Assembly (NCBI RefSeq): GCF_009769385.1 | Contig: NZ_ML775959.1 | Location: forward strand, 124,001 to 188,000 | Source: Saccharothrix deserti | GTDB lineage: Bacteria > Actinomycetota > Actinomycetes > Mycobacteriales > Pseudonocardiaceae | Direction of reading: 5' to 3' | Length of the DNA: 64,000 nt | The notes under the pieces: model-generated | The model's database searches: none | Told to the model about the DNA's origin: nothing | Seen by the model: only the letters and a program-made list of their open reading frames with translations | In this document: positions 26,303-35,455 of the stretch, in pieces | How positions within the stretch are numbered: the stretch's first letter is position 1 | How the letters are laid out: each line of letters begins with the position of its first letter | Made by a program: the position numbers and the translations under genes

Positions 26303-27637
26303 TCAGTTGACCGTGAACCCCTGGTCCTTGCCGTACTTGGCCGACGACTCCTGCCAGGCCTTCAGACCGTCGCTCAACGTCGTGCCCGACACGTAGGCCT
26401 TGCCGGCGGTGTCGTTGAAGACGCTGTTGGCGTAGACCTGGAACGGCAGGTAGGACCACCCGCCCACGACGTTCTGCGCCGCCTGGGAGAGCACCTCGTT
26501 GGCCTTCTGGCCGCCGAAGTACGGGAACTCGGCGTTCAGGAACTCCTGGGACGTGAGCTCGGCCGTGGTCGCCGGGAACGCGCCGCCGTCGACGCGGGTC
26601 TTCACGCCCTCCTCGGTGGTGGCGTACTTGACGAACGCGTAGGCGAGCGCCTTGTTCGCACCGGCGGTCGGGATGGACAGCCCGCTGCCGCCGTTCTCCG
26701 AAGTGGCCTTGCCACCGGCCTCCCACTGGGGCATGGGGGCCACGCGCCACTTGCCCGCGCCCGCCGCGACACCGGACTGGAGGTTGGCGGGCATCCACGC
26801 GCCGATCACCAGCGTCGCGATGCTGCCGTCAGCGAGGCCCTGGTACCACTGGTCGCTCCACCCGTTGACCGGCGAGACCAGCTTCTCGCTGATGAGCTGC
26901 TGCCACATGGTCGTGAACCGCTGGGAGCCCTCGTCGGCGAAGTCGATCTTCACGTTGGTGCCGTCGACCTGGTACGGCTTGCCGCCCGCCTGCCAGATCA
27001 TGCTGGTGGTGAAGCCCGCGTCACCGGTGTCGCTGGTGATGTAGGCCTTGGGGTCGGCGGCGTGCAGTTTGCGGGCCGCGGCGACGTACTCGTCCCACGT
27101 GGCCGGCACCTGGATGCCGTGCTTGTCGAAGACTTCCTTGTTGTAGAACAAGGCCATCGGGCCCGAGTCCATGGGCAGGCCGTAGATGCCCTCGCCCGCG
27201 TGCACCGAGGTCCACGGGCCGGGGGTGAACGTGCCCTCGAACTTGTCGGCCTCGAACGCCTTGAGGTCGGTCATCGACTTGGCCAGCGCGAACTGCGGCA
27301 GCGCGTAGTACTCGACCTGGGCGACGTCCGGCACGCCCGAACCGGCCGCGATCGCGTTCTGGAGGGCGGTGTACTGCTTGTCGCCGGTGCCGGCGTTGAC
27401 CAGCTCCACCTTCACCTTGGGGTACTTCTGCTGGAAGCCGGTGACGACCTCCTTGAGCGTCGGCTCCCAGGCCCACACCTTGATCGTGCCGCCGGCTTCG
27501 AGCGCGGCTTGCACGTCCTGGGCGGAGAGCTGCTCCTGCGTCCCGGAGTCGGAGCCGCCGGAACCACAGGCGGCCAGGACGAGCGCTAGGGCGCCCGCGA
27601 GGGCGGTGAACACAGAGCGACGGCGTTGTCTGATCAC
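26303..27637 (-). CDS. Sugar ABC transporter substrate-binding lipoprotein
   Basis: This is a 444-residue extracellular solute-binding protein (family 1, MalE-like). A lipoprotein signal ends in VLAAC with lipidated Cys24, followed by a Gly/Ser spacer. The body shows GTIKVWAWEPTLKEVVTGF, YALPQFALAKSM, YGLPMDSGPMALFYNKEVFD and NGGSGLSIPTAGANK, all usual for carbohydrate-binding members. It would deliver oligosaccharides to the two permeases encoded downstream (27699-29602 in reading order before it). No ATPase gene is present; such CUT1 systems in actinomycetes commonly share a general ATPase (MsiK). Confidence 0.93.
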   Translation of the reverse strand: MIRQRRRSVFTALAGALALVLAACGSGGSDSGTQEQLSAQDVQAALEAGGTIKVWAWEPTLKEVVTGFQQKYPKVKVELVNAGTGDKQYTALQNAIAAGSGVPDVAQVEYYALPQFALAKSMTDLKAFEADKFEGTFTPGPWTSVHAGEGIYGLPMDSGPMALFYNKEVFDKHGIQVPATWDEYVAAARKLHAADPKAYITSDTGDAGFTTSMIWQAGGKPYQVDGTNVKIDFADEGSQRFTTMWQQLISEKLVSPVNGWSDQWYQGLADGSIATLVIGAWMPANLQSGVAAGAGKWRVAPMPQWEAGGKATSENGGSGLSIPTAGANKALAYAFVKYATTEEGVKTRVDGGAFPATTAELTSQEFLNAEFPYFGGQKANEVLSQAAQNVVGGWSYLPFQVYANSVFNDTAGKAYVSGTTLSDGLKAWQESSAKYGKDQGFTVN

Positions 27638-27698
27638 GGTGCGACCTTTTCGGATGCGGGGACTTGCGGTGGGGGGAGATGTGGTGCTGCGGGACGGG

Positions 27699-28637
27699 TC
27701 ATCCCTTCACACCGCCCGCGGCCAGGCCCGACTGCCAGTACCTCTGGAGCAGCAGGAAGGCCGCGATGAGCGGGACGATGGTCAGCAGCGAGCCGGTGAT
27801 CACGAGGTCGAACACGACGTCACCGCCCACCGTGAGGGCCTGCGCGTTCCACGCGTTCAGGCCGACGGTCAGCGGGTACCAGTCCGGGTCCTTCAGCATG
27901 ATCAGCGGCAGGAAGTAGTTGTTCCACGTCGCGACCGAGGTGAACAGCAGCACGGTGACCAACCCGGGCGCCAGCAGCGGCAGGCAGACCCGGAAGAAGA
28001 TGCGGAACTCGCCCGCGCCGTCGAGGCGTGCGGCTTCGAGCAGCTCGTCGGGGATCGCCTCGGCCGCGAACGTCCACATCAGGTAGAGACCGAACGGCGA
28101 GATCAGGCTGGGGATGATGACGGCCCACGGGGTGTCGGTCAGCCCCATCTGGCTGAACATCAGGAACGTGGGCACGGCCAGCGCCGTTCCCGGCACGGCC
28201 ACCGCGCCGATGACCACGGCGAACACGGCGCGCTTGCCCGGGAAGTTGAACTTGGCCAGCCCGTACCCGCCCACCGCCGCCAGCAACGTGGCCCCGCCCG
28301 CGCCGGCCACGACGTAGAACAGGGTGTTCGACAGCCAGCGCGCGAAGATGCCGTCGTCGTAGGTCAGGGTGCGCCGGATGTTGTCCCACAACGCGAAGTC
28401 GTCGCTGAACCACAGGCCGAACGAGGAGAACAGGCCCGCCTGCGTCTTGGTCGCGTTGATGAGCAGCCACACCAGCGGGACCAGGGAGTAGACGACCACG
28501 AGGCCGGTCAGCACGGTCAGCAGCAGGCTGCGCTTGGGTCGACCCGCGCGGTGCGGCCGACGGGTGGGGCGCAGCGGTGCGACGCGCGGCCGGGTTCCGC
28601 CGGTGCGGGCGGGTCGGGTGCCGGTGGGTGCGGTCAT
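27699..28637 (-). CDS. Sugar ABC transporter permease, MalG type
   Basis: This 312-residue inner-membrane protein has six predicted helices. The cytoplasmic EAA loop EAARLDGAGEFRIFFRVCLP contacts the ATPase. The WNNYFLPLIML helix near the C terminus is typical of the MalG branch. The ATG is 2 bases after the stop of the other permease, so the pair is co-translated. It works with the lipoprotein and the MalF-type permease to import sugars. Confidence 0.92.
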   Translation of the reverse strand: MTAPTGTRPARTGGTRPRVAPLRPTRRPHRAGRPKRSLLLTVLTGLVVVYSLVPLVWLLINATKTQAGLFSSFGLWFSDDFALWDNIRRTLTYDDGIFARWLSNTLFYVVAGAGGATLLAAVGGYGLAKFNFPGKRAVFAVVIGAVAVPGTALAVPTFLMFSQMGLTDTPWAVIIPSLISPFGLYLMWTFAAEAIPDELLEAARLDGAGEFRIFFRVCLPLLAPGLVTVLLFTSVATWNNYFLPLIMLKDPDWYPLTVGLNAWNAQALTVGGDVVFDLVITGSLLTIVPLIAAFLLLQRYWQSGLAAGGVKG

Positions 28638-28639
28638 CG

Positions 28640-29602
28640 TCAGCCGTCCTTCCGCATGCCGCGCAACTGCACGACGTAGGCCACGATCATCGTGATCACG
28701 CCCATGACGATCGCCACGGTCGCCGAGCTGTTGTACTGCTGGCCGGAGAAGGACAGCGAGTAGGCGTAGAGGTTCGGCGTGAAGTCGGTGGTGATCGCGT
28801 TCGGCACGAGCTTCTGCAGGATGCTCGGCTCGTTGAACAGCTGGAAGCTGCCGATGATCGAGAAGATCGTGGCGATCATCAGGGCACCGCGCAGCGCGGG
28901 CAGTTTGATCGAGGTGATGACCCGCAGCTGGCTCGCGCCGTCGATCTCCGCCGACTCGTACAGCGATCGGGGGATGACCTGGAGCGCGGAGTAGAAGATC
29001 AGCATGTTGTAGCCGATGAACTCCCACGTCACGATGTTGCCGATGGACGCGAGGACCCACTCGGGCGACAACGGGTCCGGCAACGTGATGCCGAGGGCCT
29101 CGTTGATGTTGCCGACCAACCCGAACCGGGTGCCGTACATGAAGCCCCACATGAGGGTGGCGACGACGGCGGGCACCGCGTACGGCAGGAACACCGCGAG
29201 CCGGAAGAAGTTGCGCCCGTAGAGCCGTCCACTGTCGACGGCCAGCGCCACCAGCAGCGCCAGGAACAGCATCACGGGCACCTGGACGACGAGGAACAGC
29301 GACACGCGGCCGACGCCGGACCAGAACTGCGGGTCCGCCAGCACCTGCTGGTAGTTGTCCAGCCCGACGAACGAGTTGCCGCCGACCAGGCGGTTGCGGA
29401 AGAAGCTCAGGTAGATCGAGTAGACGATCGGCGCCAGGAAGACCAGCGCGAAGACCGCCAGGAACGGGCCGACGAACCGCCAGCCGACCCACGAGCGCCG
29501 CCGGCGCGGCAGCTTGGCGCGGGCCGTCCCGGGCGTGCCGGCCCCGGAGGTCGCGGACTCCTGGCCATCGGGCACGACTGTGGCGGGTTGAGGTGGTGCC
29601 AC
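28640..29602 (-). CDS. Sugar ABC transporter permease, MalF type
   Basis: This 320-residue inner-membrane protein has six predicted helices and the EAA loop ESAEIDGASQLRVITSIKLP. The GTG at 29602 preceded by AGGAG is preferred to an upstream ATG, because the upstream start would fall inside the LacI operator. It is the first gene of the five-gene sugar operon that runs to the GH5 gene. Confidence 0.9.
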   Translation of the reverse strand: MAPPQPATVVPDGQESATSGAGTPGTARAKLPRRRRSWVGWRFVGPFLAVFALVFLAPIVYSIYLSFFRNRLVGGNSFVGLDNYQQVLADPQFWSGVGRVSLFLVVQVPVMLFLALLVALAVDSGRLYGRNFFRLAVFLPYAVPAVVATLMWGFMYGTRFGLVGNINEALGITLPDPLSPEWVLASIGNIVTWEFIGYNMLIFYSALQVIPRSLYESAEIDGASQLRVITSIKLPALRGALMIATIFSIIGSFQLFNEPSILQKLVPNAITTDFTPNLYAYSLSFSGQQYNSSATVAIVMGVITMIVAYVVQLRGMRKDG

Positions 29603-29642
29603 TGTGCTCCTCACTTCCCGCCGCTGCGGTGCGGCTGCCGGG

Positions 29643-29735
29643 ATGTTTGCGCAAACATAACCCACATGCCGGCCCGTGGATCAAATCGGGGGATTTGAGG
29701 GGGCCTGTGACGACCGGGGATGTTTACGCAAACAT
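29643..29735. promoter_or_regulatory. Two LacI-family operators in the divergent sugar promoter region
   Basis: ATGTTTGCGCAAACAT at 29643-29658 is a perfect 16-bp palindrome with the central CG of LacI-family sites. ATGTTTACGCAAACAT at 29720-29735 is the same except for one arm position. The first lies just upstream of the permease start and the second upstream of the regulator gene, close to a possible -10 box TATAGT at 29744-29749. This allows repression of the sugar operon and autoregulation. Confidence 0.85.
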
Positions 29736-29801
29736 TGCGGCGCTATAGTGGCAGCGCGGTGCCGTGGCGTCAAGGCTCGGCGCGGAAAGGAGCGGTCCAG
29801 C

Positions 29802-30857
29802 GTGAGCCTGACCAGGTCGGATGCCGGGGGTCCGGGGGACCCGCCCGCGAGACGTGCCCGACGGGTGTCGATGGCGGACGTGGCCCGCCGTGCCGGTGTG
29901 TCGGCGCAGACCGTGTCGCGGGTGTCCAACGGCCATCCCGGTGTCGTCGACTCGACCCGGGAACAGGTCCTGGCGGCCATGCAGGAGCTGGGTTACCGGC
30001 CCAACAGCGCGGCGCGCGCGTTGAAGTACGGCCAGTTCCGCACCATCGGCGTCATCCTGTTCACGCTGGCCACGGTCGGCAACAGCCGGACGCTGGAAGC
30101 CATAGTCGACCACGCCGCCGAAGAGGGTTACGCGATCACGCTGATCCCCGTCGCCGTGCCCACGAGGGACGGTGTGCTGGGCGCGTTCACCCGTCTCGGC
30201 GAGCTCGCGGTCGACGCGGTGATCGTGAGCATGGAAGTGCACCTCCTCGACGCCGCCACGGTCAACCTCCCGGTGGGTGTGCCGGTGGTCGTCGTGGCCT
30301 CCGACGCGGACGACCGCTACGTCGTCGTGGACACCGACCAGGTCGACGGCGCCCGCCGGGCCGTCCGCCACCTGCTCGACCTCGGCCACCGCACGGTCTG
30401 GCACGTGACGGGCCCCGAGGGGTCGTTCGTGGCCGAACGTCGTGCCACGGGGTGGCGGACCACGCTCGAACAGGCCGGCCGCCCCGTCCCGCCGCTCGCG
30501 CACGGCGACTGGTCCGCCGAGTCCGGGTACCGCGCCGGGCTGGCGTTGGCCGACGAGCCGGACTGCACGGCGGTGTTCGCGGCGAACGACCAGATGGCGT
30601 TGGGGCTGCTGCGGGCGTTCCACGAGAAGGGCAAGGTCGTGCCGCGGGACGTCAGCGTGGTCGGTTTCGACGACATCCCCGACTCGGCGTCCTTCATCCC
30701 GCCCCTGACCACGGTGCACCAGGACTTCGCCGAGGTCGGCCGGCGGTGTGTGGAACGCGTGCTGCGGCAGGTGCGCAACAAGCCGGTCGAACCGGGCACG
30801 ACCCTCGTGCCGACCCGGTTGGTGCTGCGCGAGAGCACCGCGCGACCGCCCGCCTGA
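29802..30857 (+). CDS. LacI-family transcriptional repressor of the sugar operon
   Basis: This 351-residue protein has an N-terminal LacI helix-turn-helix (SMADVARRAGVSAQTVSRV) with the usual hinge (NSAARALK) and a periplasmic-binding-protein-like effector domain with VFAANDQMALGLLRAF and VSVVGFDDIPDSA. AAAGGAG nine bases before the GTG fixes the start; the frame continues upstream through the operator without a ribosome site. Divergent orientation and the two operators indicate control of the ABC/GH35/GH5 operon. Confidence 0.93.
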   Translation: MSLTRSDAGGPGDPPARRARRVSMADVARRAGVSAQTVSRVSNGHPGVVDSTREQVLAAMQELGYRPNSAARALKYGQFRTIGVILFTLATVGNSRTLEAIVDHAAEEGYAITLIPVAVPTRDGVLGAFTRLGELAVDAVIVSMEVHLLDAATVNLPVGVPVVVVASDADDRYVVVDTDQVDGARRAVRHLLDLGHRTVWHVTGPEGSFVAERRATGWRTTLEQAGRPVPPLAHGDWSAESGYRAGLALADEPDCTAVFAANDQMALGLLRAFHEKGKVVPRDVSVVGFDDIPDSASFIPPLTTVHQDFAEVGRRCVERVLRQVRNKPVEPGTTLVPTRLVLRESTARPPA

Positions 30858-30879
30858 CCCCGGTCGGCCCTTCTCGGGG

Positions 30880-31737
30880 TCAGCCGTTCTCGGCGGGGAC
30901 TTCCTCGATGACGACCGGGACTTCCTCGATGACATCGGCCGCGAGGGCGGACGCGGTGTCGTGGTAGCGGGTGTCGAGGGCGTGGAACAGGTTCTCGGCG
31001 CGGATCGCGGGCCAGTCCCCGTCCAGGAGCCGCACGGGCAGGTGCGGGTCCTGGCGCATCAGCTGGAGCCAGTCGGCGTGCAGGACCAGTTGGCGCGCCA
31101 GGTCGTCGGACAGCGCGGGCAGCGGGTCGGTGGTCTCCCAGCGGGCGATGAAGGCGTGGTAGCGGGCCGCGATCGCCTCGGTGTCGAACACCCGGTGCAC
31201 GAGGTCGGCGGCTTCCGTCGGCTTGGTGTGCTGCGCGGTGAAGACGGTGACGTTGGCCGCCAGGCCCAGCCGTTCGACGATCCCGGCGGCGTCCCGGACA
31301 CCCGGTGCGATCCACAGTCCGCTCTGGAGCATGCCGAACCCGGCCCACAGCAGTTGCGAGCGCAGGTCGTGGCGGTCGCCCCGGCGCGTGTCCGGTAGCG
31401 AGAAGCCGACCAGCGTCCAGGTGCCGTCCCACGCGCGGTTGACGGCGCCGGTCTCCCGGATCCGCCGCCTGCCGTCGCGCAGCACGTCGGTCGCGTGCCC
31501 GGTCAGTCCGAAGTAGACGCGCCGGCCCAGGCGCTGCCGGGTGAGCAGGCCGCGGCCCACCATGCGGGTGAGCGTCGAGCGCACCGCCTCCTCGGAGACG
31601 CCGACGCGGTCGAACACGTCGATGACGCTGCCCGAGTACACGGCGGTGTCGCGGTCGAGCAGGTAGAGGCCGAGGAACGACAGCATCAGCGACTGGGGGC
31701 GTGCGTTCTGCGGCTGGTCGTCGCGGCTGTCGGTCAC
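30880..31737 (-). CDS. PaaX-family transcriptional repressor
   Basis: This is a 285-residue PaaX-like protein. The N-terminal winged helix includes SVIDVFDRVGVSEEAVRSTL and RMVGRGLLTRQRLGRRVYF, followed by the family's middle segment (AWDGTWTLVGFSLPDTRRGDR) and a C-terminal domain. PaaX proteins are released from DNA by aryl-CoA thioesters. The gene is divergent from an operon that includes a CoA ligase, so the ligase product is a likely inducer. The tail carries a short repeat (VIEEVP twice) with matching duplicated DNA. Confidence 0.9.
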   Translation of the reverse strand: MTDSRDDQPQNARPQSLMLSFLGLYLLDRDTAVYSGSVIDVFDRVGVSEEAVRSTLTRMVGRGLLTRQRLGRRVYFGLTGHATDVLRDGRRRIRETGAVNRAWDGTWTLVGFSLPDTRRGDRHDLRSQLLWAGFGMLQSGLWIAPGVRDAAGIVERLGLAANVTVFTAQHTKPTEAADLVHRVFDTEAIAARYHAFIARWETTDPLPALSDDLARQLVLHADWLQLMRQDPHLPVRLLDGDWPAIRAENLFHALDTRYHDTASALAADVIEEVPVVIEEVPAENG

Positions 31738-31856
31738 GGGTCAAGGGTAGCCGGCCCGGTGTTGCCCTCGGAAGGGATGTTGGGCAGAGTCTAGACGGCC
31801 GTCACAAAACTGCCGTATGTTCGTAACGCGGTAGCCGAGCATGAGGAGACGCCGTC

Positions 31857-32768
31857 ATGGACTTGCGAGAGAAGGTCGCCGTGGTCACCGGCAGCGGCCG
31901 GGGGCTGGGCCGGGCGTACGCGGAGGCCCTGGCGCGAGCCGGCGCCGCGGTCGTCGTCAACGACGTGGACGCCGAAGCGGCGAGCGCGGTCGTGAAGGGG
32001 ATCGTGGAGGAGGGCGGACGGGCGGTCGCCGTGGTCGCGCCGGTCGGTCCCGCCGAGACCGCCGACCAGCTGGTCGCGACCGCCGTCGAGGAGTTCGGCG
32101 GCCTCGACGTGCTGGTCACCAACGCGGGCATCCTGCGCGACCGGGTGCTGTGGAAGATGTCCGACGAGGACTTCGACGCGGTGGTCGACGTGCACCTGCG
32201 CGGCACGTTCACCTGCGCCCGCGCCGCCGCGGTCCGGATGAGGGAACAGGGCAGGGGCGGCAGCCTGGTCCTGATCTCCTCGCCCGCCGGCCAGCGCGGC
32301 AACTTCGGGCAGACCAACTACGCCGCGTCGAAGGCGGGCATCGTGGCCATGGCCCGCACGTGGGCGATGGAACTGGCCCGCGCCGACATCTCGGTCAACG
32401 CCGTGGTCCCGGTCGCAGCGACCGAGATGACCAAGACCATCCCGGCGTTCGGGCCGGTCATCGAGGAGGCGGAGCGCACCGGCGCGCCGTACCCGGACTG
32501 GCTGCGCAAGGACGAGGGCCTGGGCACGGTCGAGGACGTGGCCTCGTTGATCGTCTTCCTGGCGTCGGACGCCGCGCGGGGCGTCACCGGCCAGGCCATC
32601 GGCATCGGCGGCGACCGGCTCGCCCTCTGGTCGCACCCGCAGGAGAAGGCCGTGGCCTTCGCCGACGGCGGGTGGACCGCGGACGCCATCGCGGAGTCGT
32701 GGGAGACCGGCGTGGGCGCGCAGCCGGAGACCTACGGCATCCCCGCCCCGAACCCGCCGGCGGCCTGA
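31857..32768 (+). CDS. SDR, probable 3-hydroxyacyl-CoA dehydrogenase (CouN-like)
   Basis: This is a 303-residue short-chain dehydrogenase of the HSD17B4/FabG-like kind. The cofactor motif TGSGRGLG is near residue 12, NAGILRD near 88, Ser in LISSPAGQ, and the YAASKAGI catalytic pair. Its C terminus is about 50 residues longer than FabG. In an operon with a MaoC hydratase and CoA ligase it would oxidise a beta-hydroxyacyl-CoA, such as the hydrated p-coumaroyl-CoA. AGGAG lies 7 bases before the ATG. The specific assignment rests on operon content. Confidence 0.8.
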   Translation: MDLREKVAVVTGSGRGLGRAYAEALARAGAAVVVNDVDAEAASAVVKGIVEEGGRAVAVVAPVGPAETADQLVATAVEEFGGLDVLVTNAGILRDRVLWKMSDEDFDAVVDVHLRGTFTCARAAAVRMREQGRGGSLVLISSPAGQRGNFGQTNYAASKAGIVAMARTWAMELARADISVNAVVPVAATEMTKTIPAFGPVIEEAERTGAPYPDWLRKDEGLGTVEDVASLIVFLASDAARGVTGQAIGIGGDRLALWSHPQEKAVAFADGGWTADAIAESWETGVGAQPETYGIPAPNPPAA

Positions 32769-32769
32769 C

Positions 32770-33669
32770 GTGGTCCTCCCCTTGGACGAACTCGTGGCCA
32801 TCGACGTCCACACCCACGCCGAGGTGTCCAAGGACGGCCACGCGTCCCTGAGCCCCGAACTGCTCAAGGCCTCGGAGAAGTACTTCGGCGGGCACAACCA
32901 CCGGCAGCCGACCATCGATGAGATGGCGGCCTACTACCGGGAACGCCGGATGGCGGCCGTCGTCTTCACCGTCGACGCCGAGCACGCCACCGGCCACCCG
33001 CGCATCGCCAACGAGGAGGTCGCGGAGAACTGCGCCGAGCACTCCGACGTGCTCATCCCGTTCGCCAGCATCGACCCGTGGAAGGGTCGGGCGGGCGCAC
33101 GGGAGGCGCGCAGGCTGGTCGAGCAGCACGGTGTGCGCGGCTTCAAGTTCCACCCGAGCCTCCAGGGTTTCGCGCCGAACGACCCGATGGCGTACCCGCT
33201 GTACGAGGCCATCGAGGAACTGGGCGTGCCCGCGCTGTTCCACACCGGGCAGACCGGGATCGGCGCCGGTGTCCCCGGCGGTGGCGGGATCAGGCTGAAG
33301 TACTCCGACCCCATGCTGGTGGACGACGTGGCCGTCGACTTCCCGGAGTTGCGGATCATCCTCGCGCACCCGTCGTTCCCGTGGCAGGACGAGGCGCTGG
33401 CGGTGGCCACGCACAAGCCGCACGTCTACATCGACCTGTCCGGCTGGTCGCCCAAGTACTTCCCGCCGCAGCTGGTCCGCTACGCCGACTCGCTGCTGCA
33501 GGACAAGGTGCTGTTCGGCTCGGACTACCCGGTGATCACACCGGACCGCTGGCTGGCCGACTTCGAGGCGCTCGACCTCAAGCCCGCGGTCCGACCCAAG
33601 ATCCTCAAGCACAACGCGGCCAGGCTGCTCGGCCTCGCCGCCGACGACGACCACGCGGAGCGCACATGA
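32770..33669 (+). CDS. Metal-dependent amidohydrolase-family protein (CouO-like)
   Basis: This 299-residue amidohydrolase-2 type barrel has the metal ligands of the DVHTHAE strand (residues 12-18), FKFHPSLQGF, LFHTGQTG, LAHPSFPWQDE and the final Asp in LFGSDYPVI. Relatives are decarboxylases, hydrolases and retro-aldolases of ring compounds. In the cou-type hydroxycinnamate pathway such a protein cleaves the beta-keto thioester to release the benzoate, which fits the neighbours. The GTG start follows the SDR stop by one base and its stop overlaps the next start (ATGA). Confidence 0.8.
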   Translation: MVLPLDELVAIDVHTHAEVSKDGHASLSPELLKASEKYFGGHNHRQPTIDEMAAYYRERRMAAVVFTVDAEHATGHPRIANEEVAENCAEHSDVLIPFASIDPWKGRAGAREARRLVEQHGVRGFKFHPSLQGFAPNDPMAYPLYEAIEELGVPALFHTGQTGIGAGVPGGGGIRLKYSDPMLVDDVAVDFPELRIILAHPSFPWQDEALAVATHKPHVYIDLSGWSPKYFPPQLVRYADSLLQDKVLFGSDYPVITPDRWLADFEALDLKPAVRPKILKHNAARLLGLAADDDHAERT

Positions 33670-34124
33670 CCACGACCGTGAACGGACCGGCCGAAATCCT
33701 CGCGCTGGCCGGGCAGGACCTAGGGCACACCGACTGGCGCGAGATCACCCAGAGCCGGGTGGACACCTTCGCCGACGCCACCGACGACCACCAGTGGATC
33801 CACACTGACCCGGAGCGGGCGGCGTCCGGGCCGTTCGGCACCACCATCGCGCACGGCTACCTGACGCTGTCGCTGATGATCCCCATGTTCGGCGAACTGC
33901 TGGAGATCAACGGCATCCGGATGAGCGTCAACTACGGCCTGGAGAAGGTGCGCTTCCCCAGCCCCGTCCCCGTCGGCAGCAAGGTCAGGCTGGCGGGCAC
34001 GGTGGCGTCGGTGGAAGAGGTCAAGGGCAACGGCGTCCAGATGGTGCTGGACTTCACCGTCGAGATCGACGGTTCGGACAAGCCGGCGTGCGTCGCGCGC
34101 GCCGTGTACCGGCACTACGCCTGA
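33666..34124 (+). CDS. MaoC-family enoyl-CoA hydratase (CouM-like)
   Basis: This 152-residue single hot-dog domain has the MaoC hydratase signature DDHQWIHTDPERA...GPFGTTIAHGYLTLSL, with the catalytic Asp and His. It would hydrate an alpha,beta-unsaturated acyl-CoA such as p-coumaroyl-CoA. The ATG overlaps the preceding stop by four bases, so translation is coupled. The CoA ligase and SDR in the same operon supply the previous and next steps. Confidence 0.88.
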   Translation: MTTTVNGPAEILALAGQDLGHTDWREITQSRVDTFADATDDHQWIHTDPERAASGPFGTTIAHGYLTLSLMIPMFGELLEINGIRMSVNYGLEKVRFPSPVPVGSKVRLAGTVASVEEVKGNGVQMVLDFTVEIDGSDKPACVARAVYRHYA

Positions 34125-34137
34125 ATCCGAGGTCACC

Positions 34138-35442
34138 ATGCCGAACACCGAGAACGTCCCCAACGTTCAACTCCGTCGCGCCGTTGCGTCGAGTTTCCTC
34201 GGCAGCGTGATCGAGTACTACGACTTCCTGCTCTACGCCACCGCGTCCGCCGTGGTGTTCAACAAGGTCTTCTTCTCCAACCTCGACCCGCTCGTGGCCA
34301 CCATCGCGAGCTTCGGCACGTTCGCCACCGGCTACCTGGCCCGCCCGCTCGGCGGAGTCCTGTTCGGACACTTCGGCGACTTGTTGGGGCGCAAGCGGAT
34401 GCTCGTGCTGACCATGACCCTGATGGGTGTGGCCAGCTTCCTCATCGGGTTGCTGCCGACGTACGCCCAGGTGGGCGCCCTCGCGCCGGTCGGCCTCGTC
34501 ATCCTGCGCGTGGTGCAGGGCATCGCGGTCGGCGGCGAGTGGGGTGGCGCGGTGCTGATGTCCGCCGAGCACGCCACCGGCAGGCGTGGCCTGTGGGCCA
34601 GTTTCACCAACGCGGGCGCGCCGTGCGGGATGGTGCTGTCGACGTTGGCGCTCACCACGACCGCCGCGGTGGTCGGCGAGCGGGCGTTCCTGGAGTGGGG
34701 CTGGCGGATTCCGTTCCTGATCAGCATCGTGCTGCTCGGCATCGGCCTGTGGGTCCGGCACAAGGTCGAGGAGACACCGGCGTTCCGGGCGGTGGCGCAG
34801 GCCGGCGTGAAGCGCCGGATTCCGGTGGTGGACGTGCTGCGCAACCACCCGCGCGTGCTGCTGCTGGGCATCGGGGTCGGGCTGGCCGCGTTCGTCGCGC
34901 AGTCCACGCTGACCACCTTCACGCTGGCGTACGGCGTGCAGGCCGGTCACGCGCGCCAGACCGTGCTCAACGCGCTCACGTTGTCCTCGGCGTTCGCCGT
35001 CGTCGGCATCCTCGGCTGGTCGGCCGCGTCCGACCGGTTCGGCAGGCGGCCGGTCGTGGTGGCCGGCGCGGTCGCGATGGCGGTGTTCGGCTTCGTCCTG
35101 TTCCCGATGGTGGACAGCCGCGACACGGCGTTGCTCACCCTCGCGCTGGTGGTGGGACAGGGCGTCATCCACCCGATGATGTACGGACCGCTAGCGGCTC
35201 TGTACAGCGAGTTGTTCAGCACGGAGAACCGTTACACGGGCGCGTCGTTGGGCTACCAGATCGCCGGGCTCGGCGCGGGCGTCGCACCGCTGCTGTTCGC
35301 CGCGATCCAGCGAGCGACCGGCGGACAGGGGCTTACCCTCATCTCGTCGGTCATCGCGGGGTTCTGCCTGCTCACCGTGGTGTGCGTGCTCGCGTTGAAG
35401 GAAACCAGCACGCGTGAACTCCAACCAGTCGCCGTAGCCTGA
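34138..35442 (+). CDS. MFS transporter of the metabolite:H+ symporter family (CouT-like)
   Basis: This 434-residue protein has twelve predicted helices. It starts with ASSFLGSVIEYYDFLLYATASA, typical of the MHS branch, has the loop motif GHFGDLLGRKRML between helices 2 and 3, and a second conserved loop DRFGRRPVV. It probably imports the aromatic acid used by the surrounding operon. It is 13 bp after the MaoC gene and 13 bp before the CoA ligase. Confidence 0.9.
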   Translation: MPNTENVPNVQLRRAVASSFLGSVIEYYDFLLYATASAVVFNKVFFSNLDPLVATIASFGTFATGYLARPLGGVLFGHFGDLLGRKRMLVLTMTLMGVASFLIGLLPTYAQVGALAPVGLVILRVVQGIAVGGEWGGAVLMSAEHATGRRGLWASFTNAGAPCGMVLSTLALTTTAAVVGERAFLEWGWRIPFLISIVLLGIGLWVRHKVEETPAFRAVAQAGVKRRIPVVDVLRNHPRVLLLGIGVGLAAFVAQSTLTTFTLAYGVQAGHARQTVLNALTLSSAFAVVGILGWSAASDRFGRRPVVVAGAVAMAVFGFVLFPMVDSRDTALLTLALVVGQGVIHPMMYGPLAALYSELFSTENRYTGASLGYQIAGLGAGVAPLLFAAIQRATGGQGLTLISSVIAGFCLLTVVCVLALKETSTRELQPVAVA

Positions 35443-35455
35443 CAGGAGAACCGAA

